Of a DNA stretch of 64,000 nucleotides, positions 46,425 through 57,678 are shown in pieces. The translations under genes and the position numbers were made by a program. The notes under the pieces are model-generated. The model made no database searches and was not told where the DNA came from. It saw only the letters and a list, made by a program, of their open reading frames with translations. How positions within the stretch are numbered: position 1 is the stretch's first letter; the number at the start of each line of letters is the position of its first letter. The stretch is from Dastarcus helophoroides (taxonomy: Eukaryota > Arthropoda > Insecta > Coleoptera > Bothrideridae): contig CM053335.1 of NCBI GenBank assembly GCA_028583605.1, forward strand, positions 13,547,053 to 13,611,052. The letters are read 5' to 3'.

Positions 46425-46816
46425 TTCTAAACTCTGAATCCGATAAATGTTCAAATCTATTAGTCTGTGCATTAGAATCTAGTATTCTGGGACCTTTCTA
46501 GAGAACAAGCACTTTGCTAAGCGTGTGTGGTTCAAACCTATTGGTCTGTGCATTAGAATCTAGTTTTCTGGGACCTTCCTAGAGAACAACCGCTTTGCTA
46601 AATGTGTTTTGTTCAACTATTGGTAGTTTGGCTACCTATGATCTACTGTGCAAGCTTAGAAGGCTGCATACTATAGTCTAGGTTGCATTCTATTTGCATA
46701 CGATACTTGTTAGAGTTCTCCACAGTTTCTCTGTGGACCAATATGTGGCAGTACTTAGGACTCACGAAGAACATTCGTTACTTGTCGGAACATTTGTTAG
46801 CGTTTGAGTTGGATAT

Positions 46817-46859
46817 ACCAAACTGATGATATCTAATAAGATCGAAACTGGTCATTGGT
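46817..46859 (+). ncRNA. Hammerhead ribozyme in satellite unit
   Basis: ACCAAA, CTGATGA, TATCT/AGATC (first pair lost), GAAA, CTGG, TC, ATTGGT. Core complete with the most common CUGAUGA form; five of six stem I pairs. Confidence 0.6.
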
Positions 46860-47921
46860 TTTCAAACTCTGAATCCGATAAATGTTCAAACCTATTGGTC
46901 TGTGCATTAGAATCTAGTCTTCTGAGACCTTCCTAGAGAGCAATCGCTTTGCTAAACGTTTCTGGTTCAACTGTTGGTAGTTGGAGCTACCTATGGTCCT
47001 AAGGGAAAGGAACTCGAAACTTTGCCTTTAAACACAAAAATTCTAAAACTTTTTTTTTATTGATGGCCTTTCTAGACCTAATTACACTAATTATTTGTTG
47101 TGAAATGACAATTATTTTTCCTTCCGAATTCTAACTTAACCTATATTTTATTGTATTTATTTACTTGATCCAAATTTTGGCTTAAAACTTAAAAATTACG
47201 TTTTTTGAACCGAAAATTACGTTTGAAGATTAAAATATTTAAAAAAAGTAGACATTTTGAGATAACAGTCCAATATTGAAAAGAAAACATCAACATTGAA
47301 AAGTGAAATTCAAAATTTTAAGAATTTCCACTTTAATTTCAAATATTTATAAAATATGCTCGAATTTTCGATAAAAATTCAACGTGAAATTCTCGATTTA
47401 AAGAAAGAATTCAAATTTCGGGATAGAACTAAAATATATAAAAATCAAACTTTGTCTAATACAAAACTTTGGAGATTTGAAAAATAAATAAAAATGAAAA
47501 ATATCGAAACTTTTAAAAAAAGCTAAAATTTTGAAAAAGCAATTACAATTTCGGGAAAATTTAAAAAAAGACTAAATTTTGAAAAATGTTAAAATTTACA
47601 TAAAAACTTATAATTTTGAAAAAATTCCATTTTTTGTTTCAAAAAAGTCGAAATGTTGATAAAATTCTTTTAAAAAGATCAGACAAAATTTTGTTAAAAT
47701 GCCAAGCTTTATAAAAATCGGAATTTTCAAAGAAAAGTGAAGTTTTGAAAAAATATCGAATTTTGAAAATTTTGCCAAAAGAATGCGACATTTTTTAAAA
47801 TACGAAATATTTAAAAAATTTAAAATTTTCGATAAAGTTGAAATTTTAACAGACGAACTTTAAATCAAAATTAAATGGTCGTTTAAAAAAACATGGACAT
47901 TTTAATAAAAGTCAAAATTTT

Positions 47922-49310
47922 CAGATATCAGGTTTCCAAAAATGTGGAAATTTTAAAAAAGTCGATATTTTAAAATTGCAATTTTTTTGAAGACAAAATT
48001 TTAAGAGATTTAAAAAATTTAATTTAAAAATTAGTTATTTATAATTTTGAAAAATAGTCAGGACAGAATTTTAAAATAAAGTCAAATATTGAAAAATATC
48101 GAAAATTTCAAAAATGAGTTGAAATTTTGGAAAAAGTCGAAATTTTTTAAAAAATTGGAATATTTTAAGAGATGCTGAAATGTTCAAGAAAATTTAAATT
48201 TTTTATTAAAAAACAAAATTTTCAGAAAAGCCAACATTTTTGAAAAATCGTTCTAATTTAATTTTAAAAAATGTAATTCTGAATGTCAGGATTTTCAAAA
48301 AAATATTGAAATTTTGAGAAATGGCCAAAAATTCCAAACATAGTCGAATTTTGATAAAATGTTGCGGTTTGAAAAAGTCTAAATTTTCAGATATCACTTT
48401 TCCAAAAATATGGAAATTTTAAAAAAGTCGATATTTTAAGATTGCAATTTTTTTCAAGGCAAAATTTTAAGAGATTTAAAAAATTTAATTTAAAAATTAG
48501 TTATTTATAATTTTGAAAAATAGTCACGACAGAATTTTAAAATAAAGTCAAATATTGAAAAAAATCGAAATTTTCAAAAATGAGTTGAAATTTTGGAAAA
48601 CGTCGAAATTTTTAAAAAATTTGGAATATTTTAAAAGATGCTGAGATGTTCAAGAAAATTCAAATTTTTTTATTTAAAAACAAAATTTTCAGAAAAGCCA
48701 AAATTTTTCAAAAATCGTTCTAATTTAATTAATAATAAACTCTGAAAGTCAAGATTTTCAAAAGAAAATTGAAAATTTGAGAAATGGTCAAAAATTTCAA
48801 ACATTTAAATTTTAATAAAATGTTGCGATTTGAAAAAGTCCAAATTTTCAGATATCACTTTTCCAAAAATGTGGAAATTTAAAAAAAATTGATATTATAA
48901 AATTGCAATTTTTTTCAAGGCAAAATTTTGAAAGAGATTTACAAAATTTAATTTGAAAATGAGTTACTTATAATTTTGAAAAATAGTCAGGACAGAAATT
49001 TAAAATACAGTCACATATTGAAAAATATCGAAATTTTCCAAAATGATTTGAAGTTTTGGAAAAAGTCGAATTTTTTTAAAAATTTGGAATATTTTAAAAG
49101 ATGCTGAGATGTTCAAGAAAATTTAAATTTTTTTATTAAAAAACAAAATTTTCAGAAAAGCCAAAACTTTTGAAAAATCGTTCTAATTTCATTAATAATA
49201 AATTCTAAAAGTCAAGATTTTCAAAAGAAAATTGAAAATTTGAGAAATGGTCAAAAATTTCAAACATATTTAAATTTTGATAAAATGTTGCGATTTGAAA
49301 AGGTCTAAAT
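47922..49310 (+). repeat. Tandem triplication, ~463 bp unit
   Basis: CAGATATCA followed by a TTTCCAAAAAT block starts at 47922, 48388 and 48849 (spacings 466 and 461). The copies share AAATTAGTTA/AAATGAGTTA and GAGATGTTCAAGAAAATT blocks. This is a higher-order amplification of the AT-rich repeat. Confidence 0.8.
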
Positions 49311-49933
49311 TTTCAAAAAAGATGAAATTTTGAAATAAAATTAAATTTGCAAAGAAAAATAATCGACAGTTTAAAAATACAGTGAAAAAAAAATCGGAAG
49401 TTTATTAAAAAGCGAAATGTTCAAAAAATTACAAATTTTGGAATTCTAAAAATGTCGACACTTTACAAAAATCAAAATTTTGAAGAAGTTAAGATTGTCA
49501 TGAAAAATTATTTCGTTTTTTAAATTCAAGATTTCCAAAGTGGAAATTTTGAAAAAACTCGGAACTTTTTTTAAAAAATCAGACTAGATTTTGTAAAAAT
49601 ATTAAATTTTAAAAAAGTCAGAATTTTTAAAATAAGCAAAATTTTGAGAAAGTATCGAATTTCGAAGTCCATTAATTTTCAAAAATAGTCAGCATTTTGA
49701 AAAGTCAAGATTTTCAAAAGAATTCGAAATTTTTGAAATAGCGAAATTTAAAAAAATCCAAATTTTTGAAAACATCGAAATTTTGATAGCAAACGAATTT
49801 AGAGAAAATATCAAAATTTTTAAAGATATCGACATTTTTATAAAAAGTTGAAATATTCGAATAAACATTTCCAAAAAAAGTGGTGTTTTGATAAATTCGA
49901 ATTTTGTAAGAAAGTTTTTTGAAGCGAAGGGTA

Positions 49934-50083
49934 CGTTTGAAGATTGAAATTTTTAAAGTAGACATTTTGAAATTACAGACGTTCCTTGGAGAAAAACATT
50001 TAAAAGTTAACTTTTAAATGTTTTTCTCCAATGAACGTCTGTAATTTGAAAATGTCTCCTTTAAAAATTTTAATCTTCAAACG
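49934..50083. repeat. 150 bp palindrome
   Basis: Two 75 base arms meet at 50008/50009 (AAAGTT|AACTTT) with no spacer, CGTTTGAAGATT at the left end and its inverse at the right end. Only a few mismatches by eye. A single arm (ACGTTTGAAGATTAAAAT onward) also occurs near 47219. Confidence 0.85.
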
Positions 50084-50690
50084 TCAAAATTTTTTAAATT
50101 TTAACTTGAATCTCAAATGTATATAAAAAATGTTCGATTTTTTGATAAAAATTTAAGATTAAAGTCCATGTTTGGGGAAAAAGCTCAAATTTCGAGAATT
50201 TGTAAAAGTAAAATTTGGTTTGATACAAAATTTTACGGAAAGATTCGAAATTTCTTAGAAAATTTGGAATTAAAAAAATATGCACTTTTCAAATTTAATC
50301 ATTTTGATAAAAGTTTCTAATTTATAGGAGAAAGTATTAAAGTTTTTCACTAAAAAAATATACAACTTCTCAATTATTCCAAAGTTGGAAATTAGGGTCG
50401 AATTTTGAGAATTCTGTTTTGGTTTTTATTTGGAAACGTTTACTTTCGACTCAAAATTTAGACTTTTTAAAAATCTTGCTTTTCTTTGAAAATTTCGACT
50501 TCTTTGTAGATAAAAGATTAAAAAAAGTCGAAAACCTAAAACAAATGTTTCTTAAAGCTGGAAATTTTAATCAAAAGTGGATTTTTTTAAAAATTTTTTT
50601 CACATAGAATTTAAAACTAACCAAAAAAAGTCGATATTTCGAGATTACAGTTATATGCATTCAAGAAAAAAGTCAATATTTAAAAGTCAA

Positions 50691-52380
50691 GTAGCATTCG
50701 AGTTAGATTGACGAGATCTAATAAGATCGAAACGGGTCCTTGGTTTCCAAACTCTGAATCCGATAAATGTTCAAACCTATTAGTCTGTGTATTAGAATCT
50801 AGTCTTCTGGGATCTTCCTAGAGAGCAAGCACTTTGCTAAGCGTTTGTGGTTCAACTATTGGTAGTTGGGGCTACCTATGGTCCGCTATACACGCTTAGA
50901 GGGCTGCATACTGTAGTCTGGATTGCATTCTACTCGCATACGATACTTGTTGGAATTATCCACAGTTTCTCTAAGGATCAATATGTGGCAGTACTTGGGG
51001 GTCACACGAAGGACATTCGCTGATTTCATAATATTTACTTGCCGGAATATTTGTTAGCATTCGAGTTGGATATGACAAAACCTACGAGATGTAATAAGAT
51101 CGAAACTACTCTTTGGTTTCCAAACTCTGCATTCGATAAATGTTTAAACCCTAGTCTTCTGGGATCTTCCTAGAGAGCAAGCACTTTGCTAAGCGTTTGT
51201 GGTTCAACTATTGGTAGTAGGGGCTACCTATGGTCCGCTATACACGCTTAGAGGGCTGCATACTGTAGTCTGGGTTGCATTCTACTCGCATACGATACTT
51301 GTTGGAGTTATCCACAGTTTCTCTATGGATCAATATGTGGCAGTACTTGGGGGTCACACGAAGGACATTTGTTGATTTCATAATATTTACTTGCCGGAAT
51401 ATTTGTTAGCATTCGAGTTGGATATGACAAAACCTACGAGATGTAATAAGATCGAAACTACTCTTTGGTTTCCAAACTCTGCATTCGATAAATGTTTAAA
51501 CCCTAGTCTTCTGGGATCTTCCTAGAGAGCAAGCACTTTGCTAAGCGTTTGTGGTTCAATTATTGGTAGTTGGGCTGCCTATGGTCTGCTATACATGCTT
51601 AGAGGGCTGCATACTGTAGTCTGGGTTGCATTCTACTCGCATACGATACTTGTTGGAATTATCCACAGTTTCTCTATGGATCAACATGTGGCAGTACTTG
51701 GGGGTCACACGAAGGACATTTGTTGATTTCACAATATTTACTTGGTGGAATATTTGTTAGCATTTGAGTTGGATATGACAAAATCGACGAGATCTAATAA
51801 GATCGAAACTAGTCTTTGGTTTCCAAACTCTGAATCCAATAAATGTTCAAACCTATTGGTCTGTGCATTAGAATCTAGTCTTCTGGGATCTTCCTAGAGA
51901 GCAAGCACTTTGCTAAGCGTTTGTGGTTCAACTATTTGTAGTAGGGGCTACCTATGGTCCGCAATACACGCTTAGAGGGCTGCATACTGTAGTCTGGGTT
52001 GCATTCTACTCGCATACGATACTTTTTGGAGATATCCACAGTTTCTCTATGGATCAATATGTGGCAGTACTTGGGGGTCACATGAAGAACATTTGTTGAT
52101 TTCATAGTATTTACTTTCCGGAATATTTGTTAGCATTCGAGTTGGATATGACAAAACTGACGAGACCTAATAAGATCGAAATTAGTCTTTGGTTTCCAAA
52201 CTCTGAATCCGATAAATGTTTAAACCTATTGGTCTGTGCATTAGAATCTATTCTTCTGGGATCTTGCTAGAGAACAAGCACTTTGCTAAGCGTTTGTGGT
52301 TCAACTATTGGTAGTTGGGCTAGCTATGGTCCGCTATACATGCATACTGTAGTCTAGATTGCATTCTACTTCCATAGACA
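50691..52380 (+). repeat. Ribozyme satellite array 2, ~360-372 bp unit, ~4.5 copies
   Basis: Same unit as at 45.0-47.0 kb. Ribozyme cores fall near 50708, 51071, 51430, 51786 and 52157. Four are mutated at the core (TTGACGA, CCTACGA twice, TCGACGA); the last is complete. The two CCTACGA units share changes and are nearly identical, so they are a recent local duplication. Confidence 0.9.
52151..52193 (+). ncRNA. Hammerhead ribozyme in satellite unit
   Basis: ACAAAA, CTGACGA, GACCT/AGATC (one mismatch), GAAA, TTAG, TC, TTTGGT. Core complete; stem I and stem II each have one weak position. Confidence 0.55.
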
Positions 52381-52494
52381 TTTGTTTTTATTTTATTATT
52401 CTTATTACTATAAGTAAATTGGATTATAGATGAAAATATTGTTTAAATTGAATTATATGATGTGAATAAAAGTAGGAAGTTTGGAGAAACTTGA

Positions 52495-52500
52495 TTTATT
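52495..52500 (-). terminator. Poly(A) signal of the 52.6 kb peptide gene
   Basis: AATAAA on the minus strand, about 66 bases after the stop. Confidence 0.7.
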
Positions 52501-52565
52501 AAAACTTATAAAATTAATTCACATTAAAACATTCAGAATGATTTCGAATTAGAATCTTGTGAATT

Positions 52566-52775
52566 TCACCATAAGCCCCCATGTCCTATGATGCCTCCAT
52601 GTCCTATGATTCCTCCATGGCCAATTAGTCCAATATCGTGCCCAATAAGACCGTGTTGTTCGATAAGGATTGGGGCTGTCAGTATGGCATGACCATGTGC
52701 CAAACCAAGTGGTATAATGCTGGAATTAACAGCGACAACCAGCAATACGAAAACCATCAAACACAAAAATTTCAT
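52566..52775 (-). CDS. Small secreted Gly/Ile/His-rich peptide, 69 aa
   Basis: Signal peptide at residues 1-18 (MKFLCLMVFVLLVVAVNS). The mature part of about 51 residues opens SIIPLGLAHGHAILTAPI and ends in tandem GHGGII repeats (IGHGGIIGHGGIIGHGGLW). Seven or more His alternate with Gly, unlike the His-free paralogs. One exon; the start is supported by a TATA box about 70 bases upstream on the same strand. No Cys in the mature part. Likely a secreted surface, cuticle or gland peptide; the short His-Gly repeat may have expanded by slippage. No ATGATGCAACAAT element was found upstream, so it may be regulated differently. Confidence 0.87.
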   Translation of the reverse strand: MKFLCLMVFVLLVVAVNSSIIPLGLAHGHAILTAPILIEQHGLIGHDIGLIGHGGIIGHGGIIGHGGLW

Positions 52776-52841
52776 CTTGGGCGATTGCTTGTCTGCGGGA
52801 TTGATGATTCTAGTTTAGTTTGATATAACTTACCACCCCTG

Positions 52842-52853
52842 TATTTATATATA
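52842..52853 (-). promoter_or_regulatory. TATA box of the 52.6 kb peptide gene
   Basis: TATATATAAATA on the minus strand, about 70 bases upstream of the ATG. Confidence 0.8.
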
Positions 52854-52859
52854 CGCGGT

Positions 52860-53107
52860 GGTTAAACAACTTTCAAGTATCCTTCACTATTTCCTTATTT
52901 TATCAAGTTATCCTTATAAGAAATTAACGAGCTCGACAAGAATGTTCCCATTGCTTAGTTCCTAGATGAATGTTATACTTTTTTATTAGGAACTTTAACA
53001 ATGGCTTAATTTATCCTTATTATTATTATCATTTAAATAAGAAATTGTTTTGGTTTTTAGTTGTAGACCTTAATTCTTGAAGTCAAGGTATTTTGTATGA
53101 CGAGTAT
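52860..53107. other. Spacer upstream of the 52.6 kb gene
   Basis: No gene or shared upstream element recognised. Confidence 0.4.
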
Positions 53108-53241
53108 CTATCTGCTTGGCTATCGAAACGCATTAGAGCAACCTTTGTTGTGTTTTTTTAATCTTTCTTGGTTTCAGGGGACAAGATTTGTATTTTAATT
53201 TTTGAAGGTAACCAAGGACCAGTCCGTTCCACCAAAATTAT
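53108..53241 (+). repeat. Penelope-like ribozyme repeat, copy l (right arm)
   Basis: Begins CTGCTTGGCTATCGAAACGC, so it is truncated within the hammerhead core, then carries the full right arm to CCAGTCCGTTCCACCAAAAT. It lies outside the AT-rich repeat. Confidence 0.75.
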
Positions 53242-53729
53242 GGCTTCCCACTATGACTTAAGTACTTAGAAATAGTAAATTGAATGTCAACTTTTTTTTT
53301 AATTGAAAACGATTTTGGACGCGTTACATGATTTTGGATTGGCGTTATGATTTCGCGTTACCATCACACGTTACCAACATGCTATAATATTAACAGTATA
53401 TTATACTACAACATTCAAGAATGTAATATTTTATAATCAAATGATATTATTACAAATAAAATGTAAAATGTCGTACCCTTGTGTCCCAGAGATGACATCA
53501 CTGTACTAATAAGAAGTTAAACCTTACCTGCAATAAAAAAAAGAGTGTACAATTTGCAAGTATATTTCATTATCAATAACTATTACGACCACAAGCATCC
53601 AAATCACAAAAATAAAAAAATAGGTCATTGTGACCCATTTATTTGAAACTATTTCCAATATTCTGACTTGTTCACTAGTGCATCTTCAACTAGGCTACGC
53701 AGCCACTGGTTTTTCAAGTTTTCACTTCT
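53242..53729. other. Spacer, no gene recognised
   Basis: Low-repeat sequence; the frame 53630-53854 runs across a transposon end and is not real. Confidence 0.4.
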
Positions 53730-56415
53730 GTCGGCAGCAGCGGCGGCTCGCGTATAGGCACTGTGGAACTGCAGCACCCCCAATTTCGTTTACGAGGTTT
53801 TTTCTCAAAATTTTCCGAAGACTTTTCCTTAAACAATTTTTTGTAGAGATTTAAAATTTTCTCTGATTTCTTTTTATAGAAATATCAAGTTTCTTTTACG
53901 AAGTTAGAGGATTTTAAATCTATTTTAATTTTTTTTATCTAATTTTTGTAAAAATGTTGAGAAAATAATTAAAATTTCAAAATAACATCTAAATCCATTC
54001 TTGTATTTTAATATTTCTCTAAAAAAATATTCGAGTTTTTACCTGAAATCTCAATTTTAACTTTTTTTGTATAACATTTTTGAGTTTGTTCTAGATATTT
54101 CGATTTATTTAAGAAAGTTTTAATTTTTTCTGGTAGGTTTCCATTTTTACTAAATATTTTATAAAAAGAATTTTTTTTATAAAATCCTATTTGTTCTGAA
54201 AAGTTTGTCCTTAGGGTTTCTTCAGGAAACTTCAACTTTTCCAGATTTTTTTATGTTCCTTTAATTTGTTTTAAAAATGTCAAGTTTTTCCACTAGACTT
54301 TGATATTTTTATTTTACTTTCTAATTTTAAAAAATATGTTTAGCAAAAAACCCTAAAATTGTTGTAAAAATGGCAACACTTTGAAAAAAATGAAGACATT
54401 TTGAGAAAAAATTTAATTTTCAACTCCTTTCGCATTTCGATATTTTTATAAAATGAAGTAGCAACCAAGTCTTGGGTTATTTTCGTAAAATTTCAATTTC
54501 GAACTTTTTGTGTAAAAATATTTCAAATTTTTTCTTAAATTTCGATTTTCTCCAAGAAATTTTGATTTTTTCCCATGAGATTTGTGTTTTTATCTAAACA
54601 TTTTATACAGAAGAATTTTTTTAGAATTTCTACTTTTGCTGGAGATTTTGTTCTTAAAATATTTTTTCTTGTCAAAATTCTGATTTCGCTAATTTGTTTT
54701 AGAAATTTTGAAGTTTTTCAGGAAATTTTAATTTTTTAAAGTTCCTTTTATTTTGTAATTTTGATAAGAAACTGAATATTACTAAGTACTAGCTGGCCCT
54801 GGCGAACTTCGTAATACCTCAGAATTAATAAATTAAATTTTACACTAAAATATTTAATACATTCGTCAGTGTCCAGGTGAATCCTACGCGAAAAACAGAT
54901 ACACTGCCATCTATTGGAAAATGATTAGAACATATTTCGGTTAGTGTAGGTTGCAATCATGTTCCTGTTATGAATTAGAGATGGCGCTGTACACCAGTTC
55001 CCTATAAAAAATGTGAATTTTTTCAATATTTTAGCCTTTATTCTGCTATTCGAGGACGACATTGGGAGAAACCGAAATTTTCAATAAAGTGGGAATTAAA
55101 AACAAGTCGAAAATTTTAGAAAAGTGCAGTTTTAAGAAAAGGTAAAAATTTTCAAAAAAAAAGTCGAAATTTGTTGACACTTTGATTTTTATAAATTTAG
55201 AGAAATATACGAAATATATACAAAATTTAAGGATAAGGCAAAAATGTTCAAAAACTTTCAAATTTTCAAAAGAAGTAAAAATTTTGAAAATAAAGAAACT
55301 TTTTAAACAAATAGGGCTTAATTTTATAGTTTAAATTAAAAAAAATATCAAAACTTTAAAAAAGTAAACACATTTAAAAAATCTGAGAATTATTATCGAG
55401 TTTTTAAAATAATTAGAAATTTTAAATAAGTTTAAATTTTGAATAATTGGGACATTTTCACTCAAACTATCAATAAAAACCAAAATTTTCGAAGCCGGAA
55501 TATTGAAAACAAGTCAAAAATTATCAGATAGATCGAAGTTTTCAAAAGTCGAAATATTGGAGAAGTTACAAGTTTGAAAAAATTGTACATTTTTGGTAGT
55601 TTAAATTTTGAACCAAAGTTGAAGATTTTTTAAAAAAGATTGAAATTTTAGGTCAACAAAATTTTGAAAAAATGTTAACTTTTTATAAAACCTCAAGGTT
55701 TACAAAAAAATCGAAATTTTGAAGGAATTTCGAAAATTAAAAAATAGCCAAATTTAAAAAAAAACAAAAATAGTCGAAAATGTGAATGAAGTCGACATTT
55801 TATAAAATGTCTCAATTTCAAAAAATCGAAACTTTACAAAAATAGTCGAAATTTTGAAAAATGGTTGACATTAAAAAAAACAGTCGAAATAATTAAGAAT
55901 CGAAATTTTCAGTAAAAATATTATAATTTAAAAAAAAATGATAAAATTTTGAAATAGATCGAAAATTTAAAAAGTCAAAAGTCCAGTTTTAAAAAAGTTT
56001 ACATTTTCAGAAAAAGTAAAAATTTTCAAAGGGTGAAAATTTTGAAAAAATGTACTTAATTTTAAAAAACAAAAAAAAAACAAAACACCGAAAAGTTTAA
56101 ATATTTTCGAAAATGGAGATATTTTTAAAAGAGTATACACAGATTTTCGGAAAAGTCAATACTTAAAAATAAAATAAAGTTGAAATTACAAGAAAAAAGT
56201 CTAAATTTTGGAATACAACCGAAATTTGGAAAAAATCCAGTCTTTCAAAAAACGCAACATTATTCAAAAATTTTCATTGTCAAGTTTTCTAAGAAATCTA
56301 AAATTTTCGAAAAGTTACATTTTGAAAATGTCGAAATTTTGGATCAAACAAAAAACGCTAAACATTGTCGCAGCACCCCCATTAGTTTTGGCTACGAGCC
56401 GCCACTGGTCGGCAG
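53730..56415. mobile_element. hAT-type element, 2.67 kb, perfect 8 bp target duplication
   Basis: The left end CAGCGGCGGCTCG (53738-53750) is the inverse of the right end CGAGCCGCCACTG (56395-56407), 12 of 13 matching. Both ends also have a CAGCACCCCC block about 30 bases in. Flanks are GTCGGCAG at 53730-53737 and 56408-56415, identical. An 8 bp duplication is the hAT signature. The inside is T-rich repeat (53.8-54.8 kb), a dispersed-repeat fragment, then A-rich repeat (55.0-56.35 kb). No transposase remains, so it is non-autonomous. Confidence 0.85.
54785..55015. repeat. Dispersed-repeat fragment inside the hAT element
   Basis: Starts TACTAGCTGGCCCTGGCGAA and contains GATACACTGCCATCTATTGG and TAGAGATGGCGCTGTACACC. 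The opening resembles a CTAGCTGACCCGGC-type sequence common in arthropod genomes. I cannot assign the class. It separates the T-rich and A-rich halves. Confidence 0.5.
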
Positions 56416-57491
56416 TCTCCAATATTTTTAATGTAAACTCGAACTTTGTATTAGTTTCCAACTACGAAAGTGCAGATTCATGCACCGAACGGGGGCGAAA
56501 CGAAGAGCCAAAGCGAAGATAAAAAAGCTCCTTCCAAATGATAGCCGGCTCGGCCTTTTATGAGTTTGAAGAATGCGGGGTAGTGGCATAACAAATGCGA
56601 AATCTCTGATGTAGCAAATTTCTTCGGCTTTATTTATCGTTAGCTTTTCCATATCAAAGGTCGAGCCAGTACATCGATCTTTATGTTTATGTTTACTGCC
56701 TGCGGCAGTGGAAATATTTCTATGAAAGCAGCCGGGCCGGAACTGAAAAAGGGACACTGCTAATTGAGTTGTTACATGGGGCTATTATTTTCGAAATGAG
56801 CTTTCGCCTTTGACACCATTCGCTAAGCGTGTTAAAGTGAAATATGTGATAACTTAATAACAAACAACGAAATATAGTTTCTAGAAAAAAAAATATATTA
56901 AATTAGAAACTCTTAGAATTGGATTTAGAAATTTTGGGTTTTGTTTGCTTGTATTACTGTTTTCGTAAACTCTCGTTTTAAACTCGAAGATGTCACAGGT
57001 CGGTTCTAATCTTTATGATCTGTTTGGTAATTTAATTACTTCGGCATATTGTGTGAGTCTCGATTTGAATTGCTGCGGTTATTTCTGGGATATCAACTAG
57101 TTCGATATTATTTCCTGAAACTATTGTTTTCAGCTGCACCTAAAACAATAACATTGGATGGCAAAACTCGCAAAACAGGAAGTTAATCGCTATTTCATCA
57201 TTAACGAGCATTGTTGATATGTTGGGCAATAATTACGCACTACAAATTCATTATTCATTATGACTTTCCACATCGAGTGCAAAAATATGTTACACTTGCA
57301 CTTGAATTATGTTTTGTATTTATCTAGGCATTCTATACCATTTGTAGTATGTACCATAGATTGTACAGATGTCAATAAATTTGAAATTATACGATAGCAG
57401 AAATTCCTAGTTTAACAGCTAACAAAACTAAACAAACATCATCTGATTTAAAAATATGGTTGCGCGTTATCCAGTAATTAAACACTGTGGA
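56416..57491. other. Single-copy-looking spacer, no gene recognised
   Basis: Free of the AT-rich motif. The minus-strand frame 56428-56757 (109 codons) has no recognisable domain. This may be host intergenic or intronic sequence. Confidence 0.45.
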
Positions 57492-57494
57492 TTA

Positions 57495-57676
57495 CACAGG
57501 CCCACAAAAAAAAAGTGGTGTGTGCTGGGTGTCGGACCCACATAGTCCGGCGTATTTTTTCCCGCTGAACACGAATCTGTAGTCTAAATTGGGGGTCAAA
57601 CTGCTAAAAGTAGAGAAAAACCAAAAAAACCGATAAAAATCACGATCTCGTATTTTTTTCTGTTTGATATTATCAT
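57495..57676 (+). repeat. Left terminal inverted repeat
   Basis: Inverse of 59918-60106. The inner end TTTGATATTATCAT stops three bases before the stop codon of the transposon gene. Confidence 0.9.
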
Positions 57677-57678
57677 TC

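Larger units (their letters stand above)
45016..47002 (+). repeat. Ribozyme satellite array 1, ~370 bp unit, ~5.5 copies
   Basis: GTGCATTAGAATCTAGT recurs near 45374, 45747, 46117, 46466, 46548 and 46902; normal spacing is about 350-373 bp, with one short unit. Each unit holds a hammerhead core region followed by TTTGGTTTCC and AACTCTGAATCCGATAAATG. Short frames such as 45795-45992 are repeat translations. Copies differ moderately. Confidence 0.9.
47190..50690. repeat. Degenerate AT-rich repeat, A-rich on plus strand
   Basis: Mostly AAAGTCGAAATTTT-type units lying between two ribozyme satellite arrays. Contains a 463 bp tandem triplication and a 150 bp palindrome (listed separately). No gene. 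Confidence 0.8.

Noticed and set aside
50701..51830. Active hammerheads in the first four units of array 2
   Set aside because: Core reads TTGACGA, CCTACGA, CCTACGA and TCGACGA; conserved positions are lost.
56428..56757. 109-codon minus-strand gene
   Set aside because: No recognisable domain or signal; overlapping frames on the other strand are equally open.
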